Shown one piece after another: positions 1-10,003 of a stretch of DNA of 64,000 nt; within the stretch, counting starts at the first letter, position 1, and every line of letters begins with the position of its first letter. A program made the translations under genes and the position numbers. This stretch comes from an uncultured Acetobacteraceae bacterium (GTDB lineage: Bacteria > Pseudomonadota > Alphaproteobacteria > Acetobacterales > Acetobacteraceae), in assembly GCA_937873095.1 (NCBI GenBank), contig CALMVI010000048.1:1-64000 (forward strand), read 5' to 3'. The notes beneath the pieces were generated by a model, which was not told where the DNA came from, did no database searches, and saw only the letters and a program-made list of their open reading frames with translations.

Positions 1-185
1 CGCGCTTAGGGGGCTCGCCCCAAAACCCCGCCGGGGGCGGGCGCCCCGGGACCCCCAAACATTCATATTAGGGGGACCAAACCGCCCGGCTTTGGGGGGG
101 GGGGGGGGCAGAGCCCCGCTTCTGCCTGTTGCGCCTTCGGCACCGATACATTCATAGCCTCAAAAGCGCTGGCGTTGCTCAGCGC
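1..185. repeat. G/C-rich low-complexity repeat sequence at window edge
   Basis: This non-coding stretch contains short inverted G/C blocks and an uninterrupted run of 15 G at 94-108. The GGCTTT...CAGAGCCC pattern around the run resembles the hairpins between groES and groEL and the sequence at 11757-11818, so it looks like a recurrent intergenic element of this genome. I see no credible gene in it. The G run is a likely spot for sequencing-length error. Confidence 0.5.
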
Positions 186-446
186 TCAATGCAGCAGCTG
201 CAGGTGCTCGGCCTGGCGCCACTCCCCCTCAGAGATCAGGCTGGTGGCGCCGACGCGGACGGAGTGCAGGCGGCCATCGAGCTGGCGCGACCAGAAGTCG
301 AGGAACTTGTGCAGCACCGGAAAACGCGGGGCGACGTCCAGATCCTGCCAGATGAACGTCTGAAGCAGACCGGGGTGGTCCGGCATGTGATACAGGATCT
401 CGGCCGTGGTGATGCGGTATCCCTTAATCTGGTCTGCCAGGCGCAT
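186..446 (-). CDS. usg: Usg family protein (unknown function)
   Basis: An 86-residue protein when started at the ATG at 446. A longer in-frame ATG at 590 adds 48 low-complexity residues and is unlikely. It carries the hallmark run of the alphaproteobacterial Usg family: a start like MRLADQIKGYRITTAEILY, then MPDHPGLLQTFIWQD, LHKFLDFWSRQLDG and LHSVRV. The GAGGA about 6 bases before the start is a suitable ribosome binding site. The biochemical role of Usg is unknown; the name comes from its position upstream of a trp gene in other bacteria. It is divergent from groESL, and the roughly 300-bp space between them holds the groES regulatory region. Confidence 0.85.
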   Translation of the reverse strand: MRLADQIKGYRITTAEILYHMPDHPGLLQTFIWQDLDVAPRFPVLHKFLDFWSRQLDGRLHSVRVGATSLISEGEWRQAEHLQLLH

Positions 447-679
447 GGGGGTCCTCGGGTTCGGGTGCGACGTCAAGGCTCGAGTGGCGGCGTATGTCTT
501 GGCTGCGTGCGGGCTGCTGCTGATGCTCGGCGCGGCGGACCGACTCTCGGCCGCATGCGCGAGCATGACCGCAACGCAGCATTTGCGCAAAAGAAAAAGA
601 CAGCGTTAACAGTAGCTTGTCACTCGCAGCCATCGAGTGCTGCTGGCGCTTGACTTGGTTGGAACCCACCCCTAGATGC

Positions 680-706
680 GTGGCACTCTCGTTGGGAGAG
701 TGCTAA
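680..706 (+). promoter_or_regulatory. CIRCE operator (HrcA binding site) upstream of groESL
   Basis: The left arm GTGGCACTC (680-688), a 9-base spacer and the right arm GAGTGCTAA (698-706) match the CIRCE consensus TTAGCACTC-N9-GAGTGCTAA. The right arm is perfect and the left arm has two mismatches. Position, 47 bases before the groES start, fits HrcA repression of groESL. hrcA itself is not in the window. Confidence 0.93.
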
Positions 707-752
707 CAATCAGCCCGTCAGGGCAGGTGCAACCCGATCAGGAGCGACAGGC

Positions 753-2788
<2,036 letters not shown>

Positions 2789-2817
2789 GCCGTCCGTTTC
2801 GCCCGGTCAGAAAGCGG

Positions 2818-2850
2818 GGGGCGGGCCGGAAGGCTCGCCCCTTTGTTTTT
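2818..2850 (+). terminator. Intrinsic terminator of groESL
   Basis: A 10-bp stem GGGGCGGGCC (2818-2827) / GGCTCGCCCC (2832-2841), with one G-T pair and a GGAA loop, is followed directly by TTTGTTTTT (2842-2850). It sits 30 bases after the groEL stop. Confidence 0.9.
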
Positions 2851-3130
2851 CGGTGCGGTGTCTGTGTGGGTTCCGCGTCGGTGTTTGGAACGGGATGAGT
2901 TTGGTCCGGCGACTTTCGCGTTCGCCTGGGGAGACGCCAGTGTGATCCTCGCCGGCCTTGCCTCGTTGTCAGGTGGCGGGCTGTATTGGCTTCGGTGTTC
3001 GTCTGCATGACGAACGGGTGGGTGTTGCCTTGGCTTCGCACGTGTTTGGCGCGGTCATCGGCTCAGGCGGCCGAGCGCCGACCGGCGCGTGTGGGATGCC
3101 GCCTGTTCCGTGTCGCTGGTCCTGGTCTGG
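2851..3130. other. Intergenic region without recognised gene
   Basis: About 280 bases between the groEL terminator and the stop of the next minus-strand gene. Open frames here are GC-driven shadows; I see no RNA gene or conserved site. Confidence 0.5.
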
Positions 3131-3685
3131 TCAGCTCAGGGCGCCGCCGGTTCGGGTGACCGTTTTCACCTCCTGCGCGCCCGCCGCCTGCATGGCCATC
3201 GTCGCCTTCATGACGGCATCCGGATCATTGGCGGAGACGGACAGAACGAGCTGGCCTGATGCCGCGGCGGCATCCCTCGCCCGGGTCTGGGAGGCGTCGG
3301 CCGCCGTGTGTGCGGCCGAGACGGCGCCGCCGGCAGCCACACCCAAGCCGGCGGCGGCTGCTGCTGCGACGAGGGCCGCGCCGCCCGTTGCGATGGTGAC
3401 GCCCGCGCCGATCATGCCGGCGGCGGTTGCCGCCATGCTGCTCTGCAGGGTTCGCGACTGGCGTACGTCGTCTTCGGTATCGGGGTTCTGGGCGCCCGCC
3501 GATGGCGTGGCGTCGCCCGCGCGCGGCGACGCGTCCGGCAGGCTGATGGCTGCCCGGTCGAAGCCGGTTCGGGTCAGCCGGCCGATGGCATCCTGCAGGG
3601 CGGCGTCGCTCGGGAAGACGCCCTGGACCTCCTGGATGGCTTCGTTCAGTGTTGGGCTGCTCAGGTTCGACTGATCGCTCGGCAT
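3131..3685 (-). CDS. Hypothetical glycine-zipper protein, stress-protein-like layout
   Basis: A 184-residue protein. Residues about 15-50 (EAIQEVQGVFPSDAALQDAI and following) look like a small alpha/beta module that predicts a perturbed-residue repeat. Residues about 85-130 form an alanine/glycine-rich segment with GxxxG spacing (a glycine zipper, possibly membrane-inserting), and the C-terminal about 35 residues (SANDPDAVMKATMAMQAAG) form a second alpha/beta module. This N-module, Gly-zipper, C-module layout resembles general-stress proteins of the GsiB/YflT/17M kind, but I cannot assign a family. Codon use is like its neighbours. It probably forms a unit with the TerB-like gene upstream on the same strand. 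Confidence 0.6.
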   Translation of the reverse strand: MPSDQSNLSSPTLNEAIQEVQGVFPSDAALQDAIGRLTRTGFDRAAISLPDASPRAGDATPSAGAQNPDTEDDVRQSRTLQSSMAATAAGMIGAGVTIATGGAALVAAAAAAGLGVAAGGAVSAAHTAADASQTRARDAAAASGQLVLSVSANDPDAVMKATMAMQAAGAQEVKTVTRTGGALS

Positions 3686-3769
3686 TGCGTTGACCCTGTC
3701 CGTTCACCGCAGAACGCCGGCGGCCCGCGGCTGTTCCGCCCGGGCGGGTGGTCGCGGCGAAAAGGCCGG

Positions 3770-4207
3770 TCAGGCGGGCGTGCGCTCGATGCGGCGGTAG
3801 CGCGCGCGGGTGGCGCGTTCGATGGCAGACACGACAAGTGTGTCGAGCTTCAGCTCGCCGCCGATGAACTCGAGCATCTGCAGGATCGCCTGGCTTTGGA
3901 TCAGGTCGGCCGCCACCACGTCGCATGCCAAGGTGTATGCGGTTTCCCGCAGGCGCGGCTCGAGTGCGTCGCGGATCATCCGGCCGGCATGGGCGAGCCC
4001 GTCGTCTTCCCGCAGCAGCCCGATCGTTGCGTCGATGGCATGCTGCAGCTGATCGCCGGAAAACCCCTCGAAGACAGGCAGGGTCTGGACCAGGGTCGCC
4101 ATGACGCCGATTTCGCGATCGGTGATGCCGCGTGTTTCTGCGGCGGCAACGAGGACCATGGTGCACACAAGGGCTTCCTGCGGATCGAGGTCCGTGCGGG
4201 CGAGCAT
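3770..4207 (-). CDS. TerB-like tellurite-resistance family protein
   Basis: A 145-residue protein from the ATG at 4207. An in-frame ATG at 4270 would add 21 residues that do not look conserved. It is all-helical with the TerB pattern: LDPQEALVCTMVLVAAAETR, then GITDREIGVMATLVQTLPVF, and acidic residues that bind metal in TerB proteins. Members occur in tellurite/stress islands and also alone, where the role is unclear. It lies downstream of flhA on the same strand after a gap of about 180 bases, so read-through from the flagellar operon is possible but not shown. Confidence 0.75.
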   Translation of the reverse strand: MLARTDLDPQEALVCTMVLVAAAETRGITDREIGVMATLVQTLPVFEGFSGDQLQHAIDATIGLLREDDGLAHAGRMIRDALEPRLRETAYTLACDVVAADLIQSQAILQMLEFIGGELKLDTLVVSAIERATRARYRRIERTPA

Positions 4208-4387
4208 GGGCGCTCCTTCATCAGCTTGGTTATCCCGGCGGACCCTGCCCCGGGGTGCGGCCAAGATCAAGCGGTGGCCCTGGGCGCGGCGAAGTCACGG
4301 ATTGCGCGGGTGCGGGTGCCGGGGCGGCGTGACTGCGCCGATCTGTCGAGCCGCCGGCGAGCGGCCACGGCCTTGTTCGCGCGGGCC

Positions 4388-6460
4388 TCAGATGCTCGCC
4401 AGCGTTCTGATCCGTGCGCGGCTGGAGATTTCCGTTTGTGACAGGACGGACATTGCCGGGCGAAGCCTTTCGATCACCGAGCGGACCGGCACGCGAATGC
4501 CGGGACTGGTCAGCAGCACGGGCGACTCCGCCCCGTGCGCTTCCATCACCTCCCGAAAACGGCGGATGAACTCGCCGAGCCGACTTGGCGCCATCGCGAG
4601 TTGGCGTTCGTCCGGCGGTCCGACCAGGCTTTCGGCAAAGCTTGCCTCCCATTCCGGCGAGAGTGTGATCATCGGGATCGATCCGCCAGGGCCGGTGTGA
4701 CTGTCGCTGATCTGCCTGGCCAGGCGGGCGCGGACGATGGCGACGGTGGCGGCAACGCCGCGAGGCGCACCGGTACACGCCTCGTGTATGCCCTCCAGGA
4801 TGGTTGGAAGGTCCCTGATGGAAATGCGCTCGGACAGCAGGGCCTGGAGGACGCGTTGCACGCCGCCCACCGATATGACGGTCGGGATGAGGTCCGACAC
4901 GAGTTTCTGCTGTTCGCGCGGCAGTTCGTCGATCAGCTTCTGCGTTTCCGCGTAGGACAGCAACTCGGCCATCGTCTCGCGCACCAGCTCCGTCAGGTGG
5001 GTGGCCAGGACGCTTGGCGGATCGACCACGGTGCAGCCACGGATGAGCGCCTCCTCGCGCGCGCTCGGCTCGATCCACAGCGCCGGCAGTCCGAAGGCGG
5101 GCTCCGTCGTTCGCTCGCCGGGCATCGATGGCACGCCGCCTTTCGGGTCCATGGCCAGCAGGCTGAGCGGCCGCAGCTCACCCCGGCCGGCTTCGATCTC
5201 CTTGATGCGGATCAGGTAGCAATCGGCGCCGAGTTGCAGGTTGTCCTGGATACGGACGGGCGGCAGGACGAAACCAAGCTCGGCCGCGATCGCGCGACGC
5301 AGCCCGCGTATCTGCTCGGTCAGCTTCGGCTGGTCTCCGCCGGCCAAGGGCAGCAACCCATATCCCAGCTCGAGCCGGATCATGTCGATCCGCATGGCGT
5401 CGGTGACCGGCGCCTCGGTCGGCGCAGGAGGGGGCGGCGGCTGTTCCTCCTCGGGGCCGGCGACCGGGTGGGTGTAGCGCATCCATGCTCCACCGCCCGC
5501 CAGCCCGGCCAGAGCCAGAAACGGCAGCGCGGGCAGGCCGGGCATCAGGGCCATAACCGCCGCGGCGCCGCCGGCCAGCGCCAAAGGCTTGTAGCCGCCG
5601 CCGAGCTGGGCAACCAGGGCGGTGTCGGCACGGCCTTCCACACCGCCCTTGGTGACGACGATGCCGGCGGCGGTCGAGACGAGCAGCGCCGGTATCTGCG
5701 TCACCAGGCCATCGCCGACGGTGAGCGTTGTGAAGGTGTTTGCGGCATCGCTGAAGGCCATGCCGTGCCGGATGAGGCCGATCGCCAGGCCGCCCACGAT
5801 GTTGATGGATGTGATCAGCAGCCCGGCGATCGCGTCGCCGCGGACGAACTTGGCAGCGCCGTCCATCGCTCCGTAAAAGCCGCTCTCCTCCTCGAGCTCG
5901 CGCCGCCGGCGGCGTGCGACGCGTTCGTTGATCATCCCGGCGTTCATGTCCGCGTCGATCGCCATCTGCTTGCCCGGCATCGAATCGAGACTGAAACGGG
6001 CGGCCACCTCGGCGATGCGGCCCGAGCCTTTCGTGATGACCATGAAGTTCACGACGAGGAGGATTGCGAACAGGATGACGCCGATCACCACGTCGCCGCC
6101 CATGAGGAAACCGCCGAAGGCGGCAACCACGTGACCGGCGGCGGTCGGGCCCTCGTTGCCATGACTGAGGATCAGCCTGGTGGTGGCCACGTTCAGCGAC
6201 AGGCGAAGCAGGGTGGTGAGCAGCAGGAGCTGCGGGAAACTGGTGAAGTCGAGAGGCCGCTCGAGGAACAGGGCGACCATCAGGACCAGGACCGACGCCG
6301 TTATGGACAGCGACAGTCCGAAGTCGAGAAGCAGGGTCGGCAGCGGCAGCACAAGGAGCGAGAGGAGACAGAACACCGCCAGCGCCAGGCCGACATCGGT
6401 GCCGGGTCTGAACCGGCGCAGGCTGACGCCAGCCCGCGCGAGCAGGATGGATTGCGCCAT
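4388..6460 (-). CDS. flhA: Flagellar export gate protein FlhA
   Basis: A 690-residue inner-membrane protein, the usual FlhA length. It forms the nonameric ring of the flagellar type III export gate and uses proton-motive force to secrete rod, hook and filament subunits. About eight transmembrane segments lie in the first ~310 residues. The conserved FHIPEP-family stretch is visible as LLLTTLLRLSLNVATTRLIL (about 82-101) and the cytoplasmic loop as KGSGRIAEVAARFSLDSMPGKQMAID. The cytosolic substrate-docking domain follows a proline-rich linker (EEEQPPPPPAPTEAP). The start codon overlaps the flbD stop (TAATG), so the two are translationally coupled. It is the last gene of the fliK-to-flhA run. 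Confidence 0.97.
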   Translation of the reverse strand: MAQSILLARAGVSLRRFRPGTDVGLALAVFCLLSLLVLPLPTLLLDFGLSLSITASVLVLMVALFLERPLDFTSFPQLLLLTTLLRLSLNVATTRLILSHGNEGPTAAGHVVAAFGGFLMGGDVVIGVILFAILLVVNFMVITKGSGRIAEVAARFSLDSMPGKQMAIDADMNAGMINERVARRRRRELEEESGFYGAMDGAAKFVRGDAIAGLLITSINIVGGLAIGLIRHGMAFSDAANTFTTLTVGDGLVTQIPALLVSTAAGIVVTKGGVEGRADTALVAQLGGGYKPLALAGGAAAVMALMPGLPALPFLALAGLAGGGAWMRYTHPVAGPEEEQPPPPPAPTEAPVTDAMRIDMIRLELGYGLLPLAGGDQPKLTEQIRGLRRAIAAELGFVLPPVRIQDNLQLGADCYLIRIKEIEAGRGELRPLSLLAMDPKGGVPSMPGERTTEPAFGLPALWIEPSAREEALIRGCTVVDPPSVLATHLTELVRETMAELLSYAETQKLIDELPREQQKLVSDLIPTVISVGGVQRVLQALLSERISIRDLPTILEGIHEACTGAPRGVAATVAIVRARLARQISDSHTGPGGSIPMITLSPEWEASFAESLVGPPDERQLAMAPSRLGEFIRRFREVMEAHGAESPVLLTSPGIRVPVRSVIERLRPAMSVLSQTEISSRARIRTLASI

Positions 6461-7818
6461 TACGCGGCCGTCATTGCCAGAGCAGGAGCCTGGCTGCCGG
6501 CCTGCGGCGGGGGAACGGCGACGCCGGCCTGCATGTAGTCGCGGAGCTTGTTACGGAGCGCCCGGATGGAGATGCCCAGGATGACGGCCGCATGCGTCCG
6601 GTTGCCCAGCGTGTGCGACAACGTCTGCAGGATCAGCTCCTGCTCGACCTCGTCCATCCTGCGGCCGACCAGGGAGCCTGTCGCCGCGGGAGCTTCGGCG
6701 CGTGCGGCCGGCCCTTGCGGCCCATCGAAGATGTCGGGCCCTATCTCGTCATCGCCCGCCAGCAGCACCGCGCGGTGCATGGTGTTTTCCAGCTCCCTGA
6801 CGTTGCCCCGCCACGGCAGTGCACTCAGGCGGGCCAGAACGGCCGGCGACACTGCTTTCGGTCGCAGGCCGTTCAGCTCGGCGTAATGCCGTGCGTAGTG
6901 GTTTGCCAGGGCGGGGATGTCCGCCGGCCGCTCGCGCAGAGGAGGCAGGCGAAGGCTGACCACGTTCAGGCGGAAATACAGGTCCTCGCGGAAGCGCTTC
7001 GCGTCGATTTCAGCCACCAGGTCACGGTTGCTGGTGGCCAGTATGCGCACGTCGACGTGGACGGGCGCGCTGCCGCCAAGCCGGTCGATCTCACGCTCCT
7101 GGATGGCGCGCAGCAGCTTGGCCTGCAGGCGCACGTCCATTTCGCTGATCTCGTCCAGGAGCAAGGTGCCGCCCTGGGCCGCTTCGAACTTCCCTATCCG
7201 CCGTGCGACGGCGCCGGAAAACGCACCTTTCTCGTGCCCGAACAGCTCGCTCTCGAGCAGGTGTTCCGGGATGGCCGCGCAGTTCAACGCGATGAACGGG
7301 CCTGCGCCACGCCGTGACGCGCGGTGTATGTGCCGCGCGATCACCTCCTTGCCGGTTCCTGACTCGCCGGTGATGAGTATGGAGGCGTCGGATCGCGCGA
7401 CCTGTTCGGCCCGCCGCATGGTCGCCAGCATGACCGGGTCGCGGACGACGGGCGCGTGCGGCTCACCCGAGGCGGCCAGCAGGACCGCGGCGATCATGTC
7501 GGGATCCGGCGGCAGGGGCAGGAACTCGCGCGCTCCGTCCCGCAAGGCTTGCGCCGCGATCTCGGCCGTGACGAGCGCGCTGCACGCGACGACCGCGACG
7601 TTGAGGCGCTCCGCGGCCAACGCCCTGACCAGGCCCGCGACACCGCAGGCAACATCGCAGATGACGACGTCGTAGGAAGTCCGTCGCGCGCAGATCAGCG
7701 CGCCAGAGGCGCTGTCCACATGCTCGACCTGCGCGTTGCGCGCGCGTGCCAGGCCGGCTGCCTGACCGAGCGCTCCGGCCAGGGATCCTACGATCAGCAC
7801 ACGCATTGCGGCCATCAC
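6460..7818 (-). CDS. flbD: Sigma-54-dependent flagellar activator FlbD
   Basis: A 452-residue bacterial enhancer-binding protein that activates class III/IV flagellar promoters with RpoN. It has an N-terminal receiver-like domain (residues 5-115), an AAA+ domain with Walker A GESGTGKE (151-158), the sigma-54 contact loop as GAFSGA (198-203, canonical GAFTGA) and Walker B GGTLLLDEIS. A Fis-type helix-turn-helix lies at the C-terminus (NRTHAAVILGISIRALRNKLRDY). The receiver-like domain has no obvious canonical phospho-acceptor surroundings, as known for Caulobacter FlbD, which responds to FliX rather than to a kinase. Three clustered ATGs (7818, 7815, 7806) leave the exact start open. It follows fliN across a palindromic repeat. 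Confidence 0.93.
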   Translation of the reverse strand: MMAAMRVLIVGSLAGALGQAAGLARARNAQVEHVDSASGALICARRTSYDVVICDVACGVAGLVRALAAERLNVAVVACSALVTAEIAAQALRDGAREFLPLPPDPDMIAAVLLAASGEPHAPVVRDPVMLATMRRAEQVARSDASILITGESGTGKEVIARHIHRASRRGAGPFIALNCAAIPEHLLESELFGHEKGAFSGAVARRIGKFEAAQGGTLLLDEISEMDVRLQAKLLRAIQEREIDRLGGSAPVHVDVRILATSNRDLVAEIDAKRFREDLYFRLNVVSLRLPPLRERPADIPALANHYARHYAELNGLRPKAVSPAVLARLSALPWRGNVRELENTMHRAVLLAGDDEIGPDIFDGPQGPAARAEAPAATGSLVGRRMDEVEQELILQTLSHTLGNRTHAAVILGISIRALRNKLRDYMQAGVAVPPPQAGSQAPALAMTAA

Positions 7819-7890
7819 GCCTCCACCCCGGCCTTAGCCTTGGCGAGCAGCTTCATCATCCAGCCCGGTTCCAGCCTGGATGATGAACCG

Positions 7891-7987
7891 CTAGAGCATG
7901 TTCCGTTCACTTCACAGGCTCTGGCTCGTTGTTTTGCGAGCATCGTCACCCGATCAGACGATTCCGTCTGACCGGGATCTGCTCTAG
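7891..7987. repeat. GAGCATG-type palindromic repeat, copy 1
   Basis: A 97-bp element bounded by CTAGAGCA (7891-7898) and its complement TGCTCTAG (7980-7987). It has an internal GCGAGCAT block and a stem CAGACG-ATTC-CGTCTG. It fills the fliN-flbD spacer and supplies the fliN stop codon (7984-7986). A second element with the same plan lies at 37399-37494. Confidence 0.65.
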
Positions 7988-8301
7988 TTGCCACGATCTG
8001 CCTTGACGATTTCCGTCATGGTGATGCCGAGACGGTTGTCGTCGACCATGACCACCTCTCCTCGGGCGACGAGACGGTTATTGACGTAGACGTCGATCGC
8101 CTCGCCCAATTTGCGGTCGAGCTCGACGACAGCGCCGCGGCCCAGCCTGAGCAGCTGGCTCACCTGCATCGTCGTCCGGCCCAGCACGGCGCTGACCGTG
8201 ACCGGGATGTCGTAGACGGCTTCGAGGTCGCGTGCGTGCCGCGCCGGTGCTTCGGCCGTGTAGGGGTTGGCGACTTCGGTAAATTCGGGCTCAATCGGCA
8301 C
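7984..8301 (-). CDS. fliN: Flagellar motor switch protein FliN
   Basis: A 105-residue C-ring component that sets rotation direction together with FliG and FliM. The SpoA-type surface-presentation domain fills most of the protein: YDIPVTVSAVLGRTTMQVSQ, LLRLGRGAVVELDRKLGEAID, VYVNNRLVARGEVVMVDDNRLGI. It is short, as in alphaproteobacteria, and lacks a long N-terminal extension. The start overlaps the 3' end of fliH by 11 bases. The stop codon lies inside the terminal inverted repeat of the palindromic element, so an ancestral end may have been replaced. Confidence 0.95.
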   Translation of the reverse strand: MPIEPEFTEVANPYTAEAPARHARDLEAVYDIPVTVSAVLGRTTMQVSQLLRLGRGAVVELDRKLGEAIDVYVNNRLVARGEVVMVDDNRLGITMTEIVKADRGN

Positions 8302-8986
8302 GGCACACCTCCATAGTGGGCAGGTTCATCGGCGCCATTGCGGTCCGAAGGTCCTGCCAGATCGACTTGCAGTCCCGCCTGGCGTGTCCGTGTTGCCAAG
8401 CGACCTCGACGTCGCCGAACCCGGCCTTGCTGTCGGCCACGACGCAAAGCACGACCTGGTCGGGCGGCAACCGTTCGGCCAGGTGCTCGCGTATGCTGTC
8501 GGCCAATTCCGGATGGGCACTGACGCGCAGTTCGTGGATGCCGGCGAAGCCCGGCAACAGTGCGTCCAGCACCGCCTGGATCTCGACCTGGCCGTGGCGC
8601 CGCATGGTTTCGGGTATCGCGGCCAGCATCAGCGCAAGCATGGTGCGCGCGCACTCCGCCGCGTGATGTGCTGCGATCCGTTCCAGGGTGACGCGCGCGG
8701 CGGCCAAGGAGTCGGCCAGGCTTTGCAAGGCCGCCGCCTCCAATTGCGCCCGGGTCTCGGCAGCGTCGGCCAAGGCCAGCCGCAATCCCTCCTCCCGACC
8801 TTCGGCCCGGGCGGAGTCCAGGTCCGCCTGGGTCGGGGACGGAGCGGCGTCCTGCACCGGGTCGGCGGCTGGCTCGACATGCCGAAGCTCCGCGTCGAAA
8901 TCTTCCATGTAGAGGATGCCGGCGGCGCTGTCCGTCGGGGACAGGAACGCTGTGTCGTAGAGGAACGTGCTGGTCGACCCGTCCAT
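8291..8986 (-). CDS. fliH: Flagellar assembly protein FliH (FlbE type)
   Basis: A 231-residue peripheral component of the flagellar export ATPase complex that links FliI to the C-ring and gate. The central part (about 60-110) is a charged, alanine-rich helix likely to form a coiled coil (ARAEGREEGLRLALADAAET). The C-terminal part (about 120-225) follows the FliH/YscL fold, with LPPDQVVLCVVADSKAGFGD where the family has its V/ATPase-like strand. Identity rests on weak family similarity plus position between fliG and fliN, as in Caulobacter fliF-fliG-flbE-fliN-flbD. It begins one base after the fliG stop. Confidence 0.87.
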   Translation of the reverse strand: MDGSTSTFLYDTAFLSPTDSAAGILYMEDFDAELRHVEPAADPVQDAAPSPTQADLDSARAEGREEGLRLALADAAETRAQLEAAALQSLADSLAAARVTLERIAAHHAAECARTMLALMLAAIPETMRRHGQVEIQAVLDALLPGFAGIHELRVSAHPELADSIREHLAERLPPDQVVLCVVADSKAGFGDVEVAWQHGHARRDCKSIWQDLRTAMAPMNLPTMEVCRAD

Positions 8987-8987
8987 A

Positions 8988-10001
8988 TCAGTCGATCATC
9001 TCCTCGTCCTTGCTGCCGCCGATGTCGAGTTCACCGGACTGGGCCAGTTCCTTTGCGGCCAGAACGATTGCGGCCTGCGCCTCGTCGACATCGCGCAGCT
9101 TGACCGGCCCGAGCGACTCGATGTCTTCGAGAAGCATCTTGCCGGCGCGTTCCGACAGGCATTTGAGGAACATCTCGCGCAGCCTCTCGGACGCTCCCTT
9201 CAGCGCGAGAGGCAGCTTTTCCTTGTCGACGTTGCGCAGCAGGACCTGCAGCGACGACGCGGTCAGCCGGCCGAGGTCGTCGAAGGTGAACATGAGCGCC
9301 TTGATCCGCTCGGCCGACTCCCTGTTGCGCTCCTCCAGCGCGGCGAGGAATCGCGTCTCGGCCTGGCGATCGAGGTTGTTGAAGATGTCGGCCATCATCT
9401 CGTGCGCGTCGCGCCGTGTGCTGCGTGCGAGGTTGGACATGAACTCGGCCCGCAAAGTCCGCTCGACACCATCGAGGACGTCACGCTGGATGCTCTCCAT
9501 GCGCAGCATGCGCATGACCACCTCCAGGGCAAAGCTTTCCGGCAGCAGGGAGAGGACGCGGGCGGCATGGTCGGCGCGGACCTTGCTCAGCACCACGGCG
9601 ACGGTTTGCGGATATTCGTTCTTGAGGTAGTTCGCCAGGACGGCCTCGTTGACGTTGCCGAGCTTGTCCCACATCGTGCGGCCGGCGGGGCCGCGTATCT
9701 CGTCCATGATCTGGCTGACGCGGTCCCTTGGCAGGGATTTGCGCAGCAGCCGCTCGGTACTTTCGAAGTTGCCGACCAGAGAGCCAGAGGTGCCCATGCT
9801 GTCGGCGAATTGCTGGCAGAGGGATTCCACCATCTCGGCGCGGACCTGCCCCAACTGCGACATCGCGCTGGAGACCTCCTTGATCTCGTCCTCGTGCATC
9901 ATCGTGAACAGACGGCTGCAATGTTCCTCGCCCATCGCGAGCATGAGCACGGCGGCTTTCTGGGCGCCGGTAAAATCCTGTCTGACGGTGCTGCCGGCCA
10001 T
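8988..10001 (-). CDS. fliG: Flagellar motor switch protein FliG
   Basis: A 337-residue FliG, normal length. It binds FliF through its N-domain and interacts with stator MotA through charged C-terminal residues. Visible are [20 protein letters not shown] near the N-terminus, the middle-domain stretch [20 protein letters not shown] (the family's HPQTIA region, here with Y before P) and the torque region [20 protein letters not shown] with [21 protein letters not shown]. It starts two bases after the fliF stop. Confidence 0.97.
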   Translation of the reverse strand: MAGSTVRQDFTGAQKAAVLMLAMGEEHCSRLFTMMHEDEIKEVSSAMSQLGQVRAEMVESLCQQFADSMGTSGSLVGNFESTERLLRKSLPRDRVSQIMDEIRGPAGRTMWDKLGNVNEAVLANYLKNEYPQTVAVVLSKVRADHAARVLSLLPESFALEVVMRMLRMESIQRDVLDGVERTLRAEFMSNLARSTRRDAHEMMADIFNNLDRQAETRFLAALEERNRESAERIKALMFTFDDLGRLTASSLQVLLRNVDKEKLPLALKGASERLREMFLKCLSERAGKMLLEDIESLGPVKLRDVDEAQAAIVLAAKELAQSGELDIGGSKDEEMID

Positions 10002-10003
10002 GG

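Noticed and set aside
4535-6538. A 667-codon plus-strand frame opposite flhA
   Set aside because: It is a complement shadow of flhA and reads as Gln/Arg/His repeats without domains.
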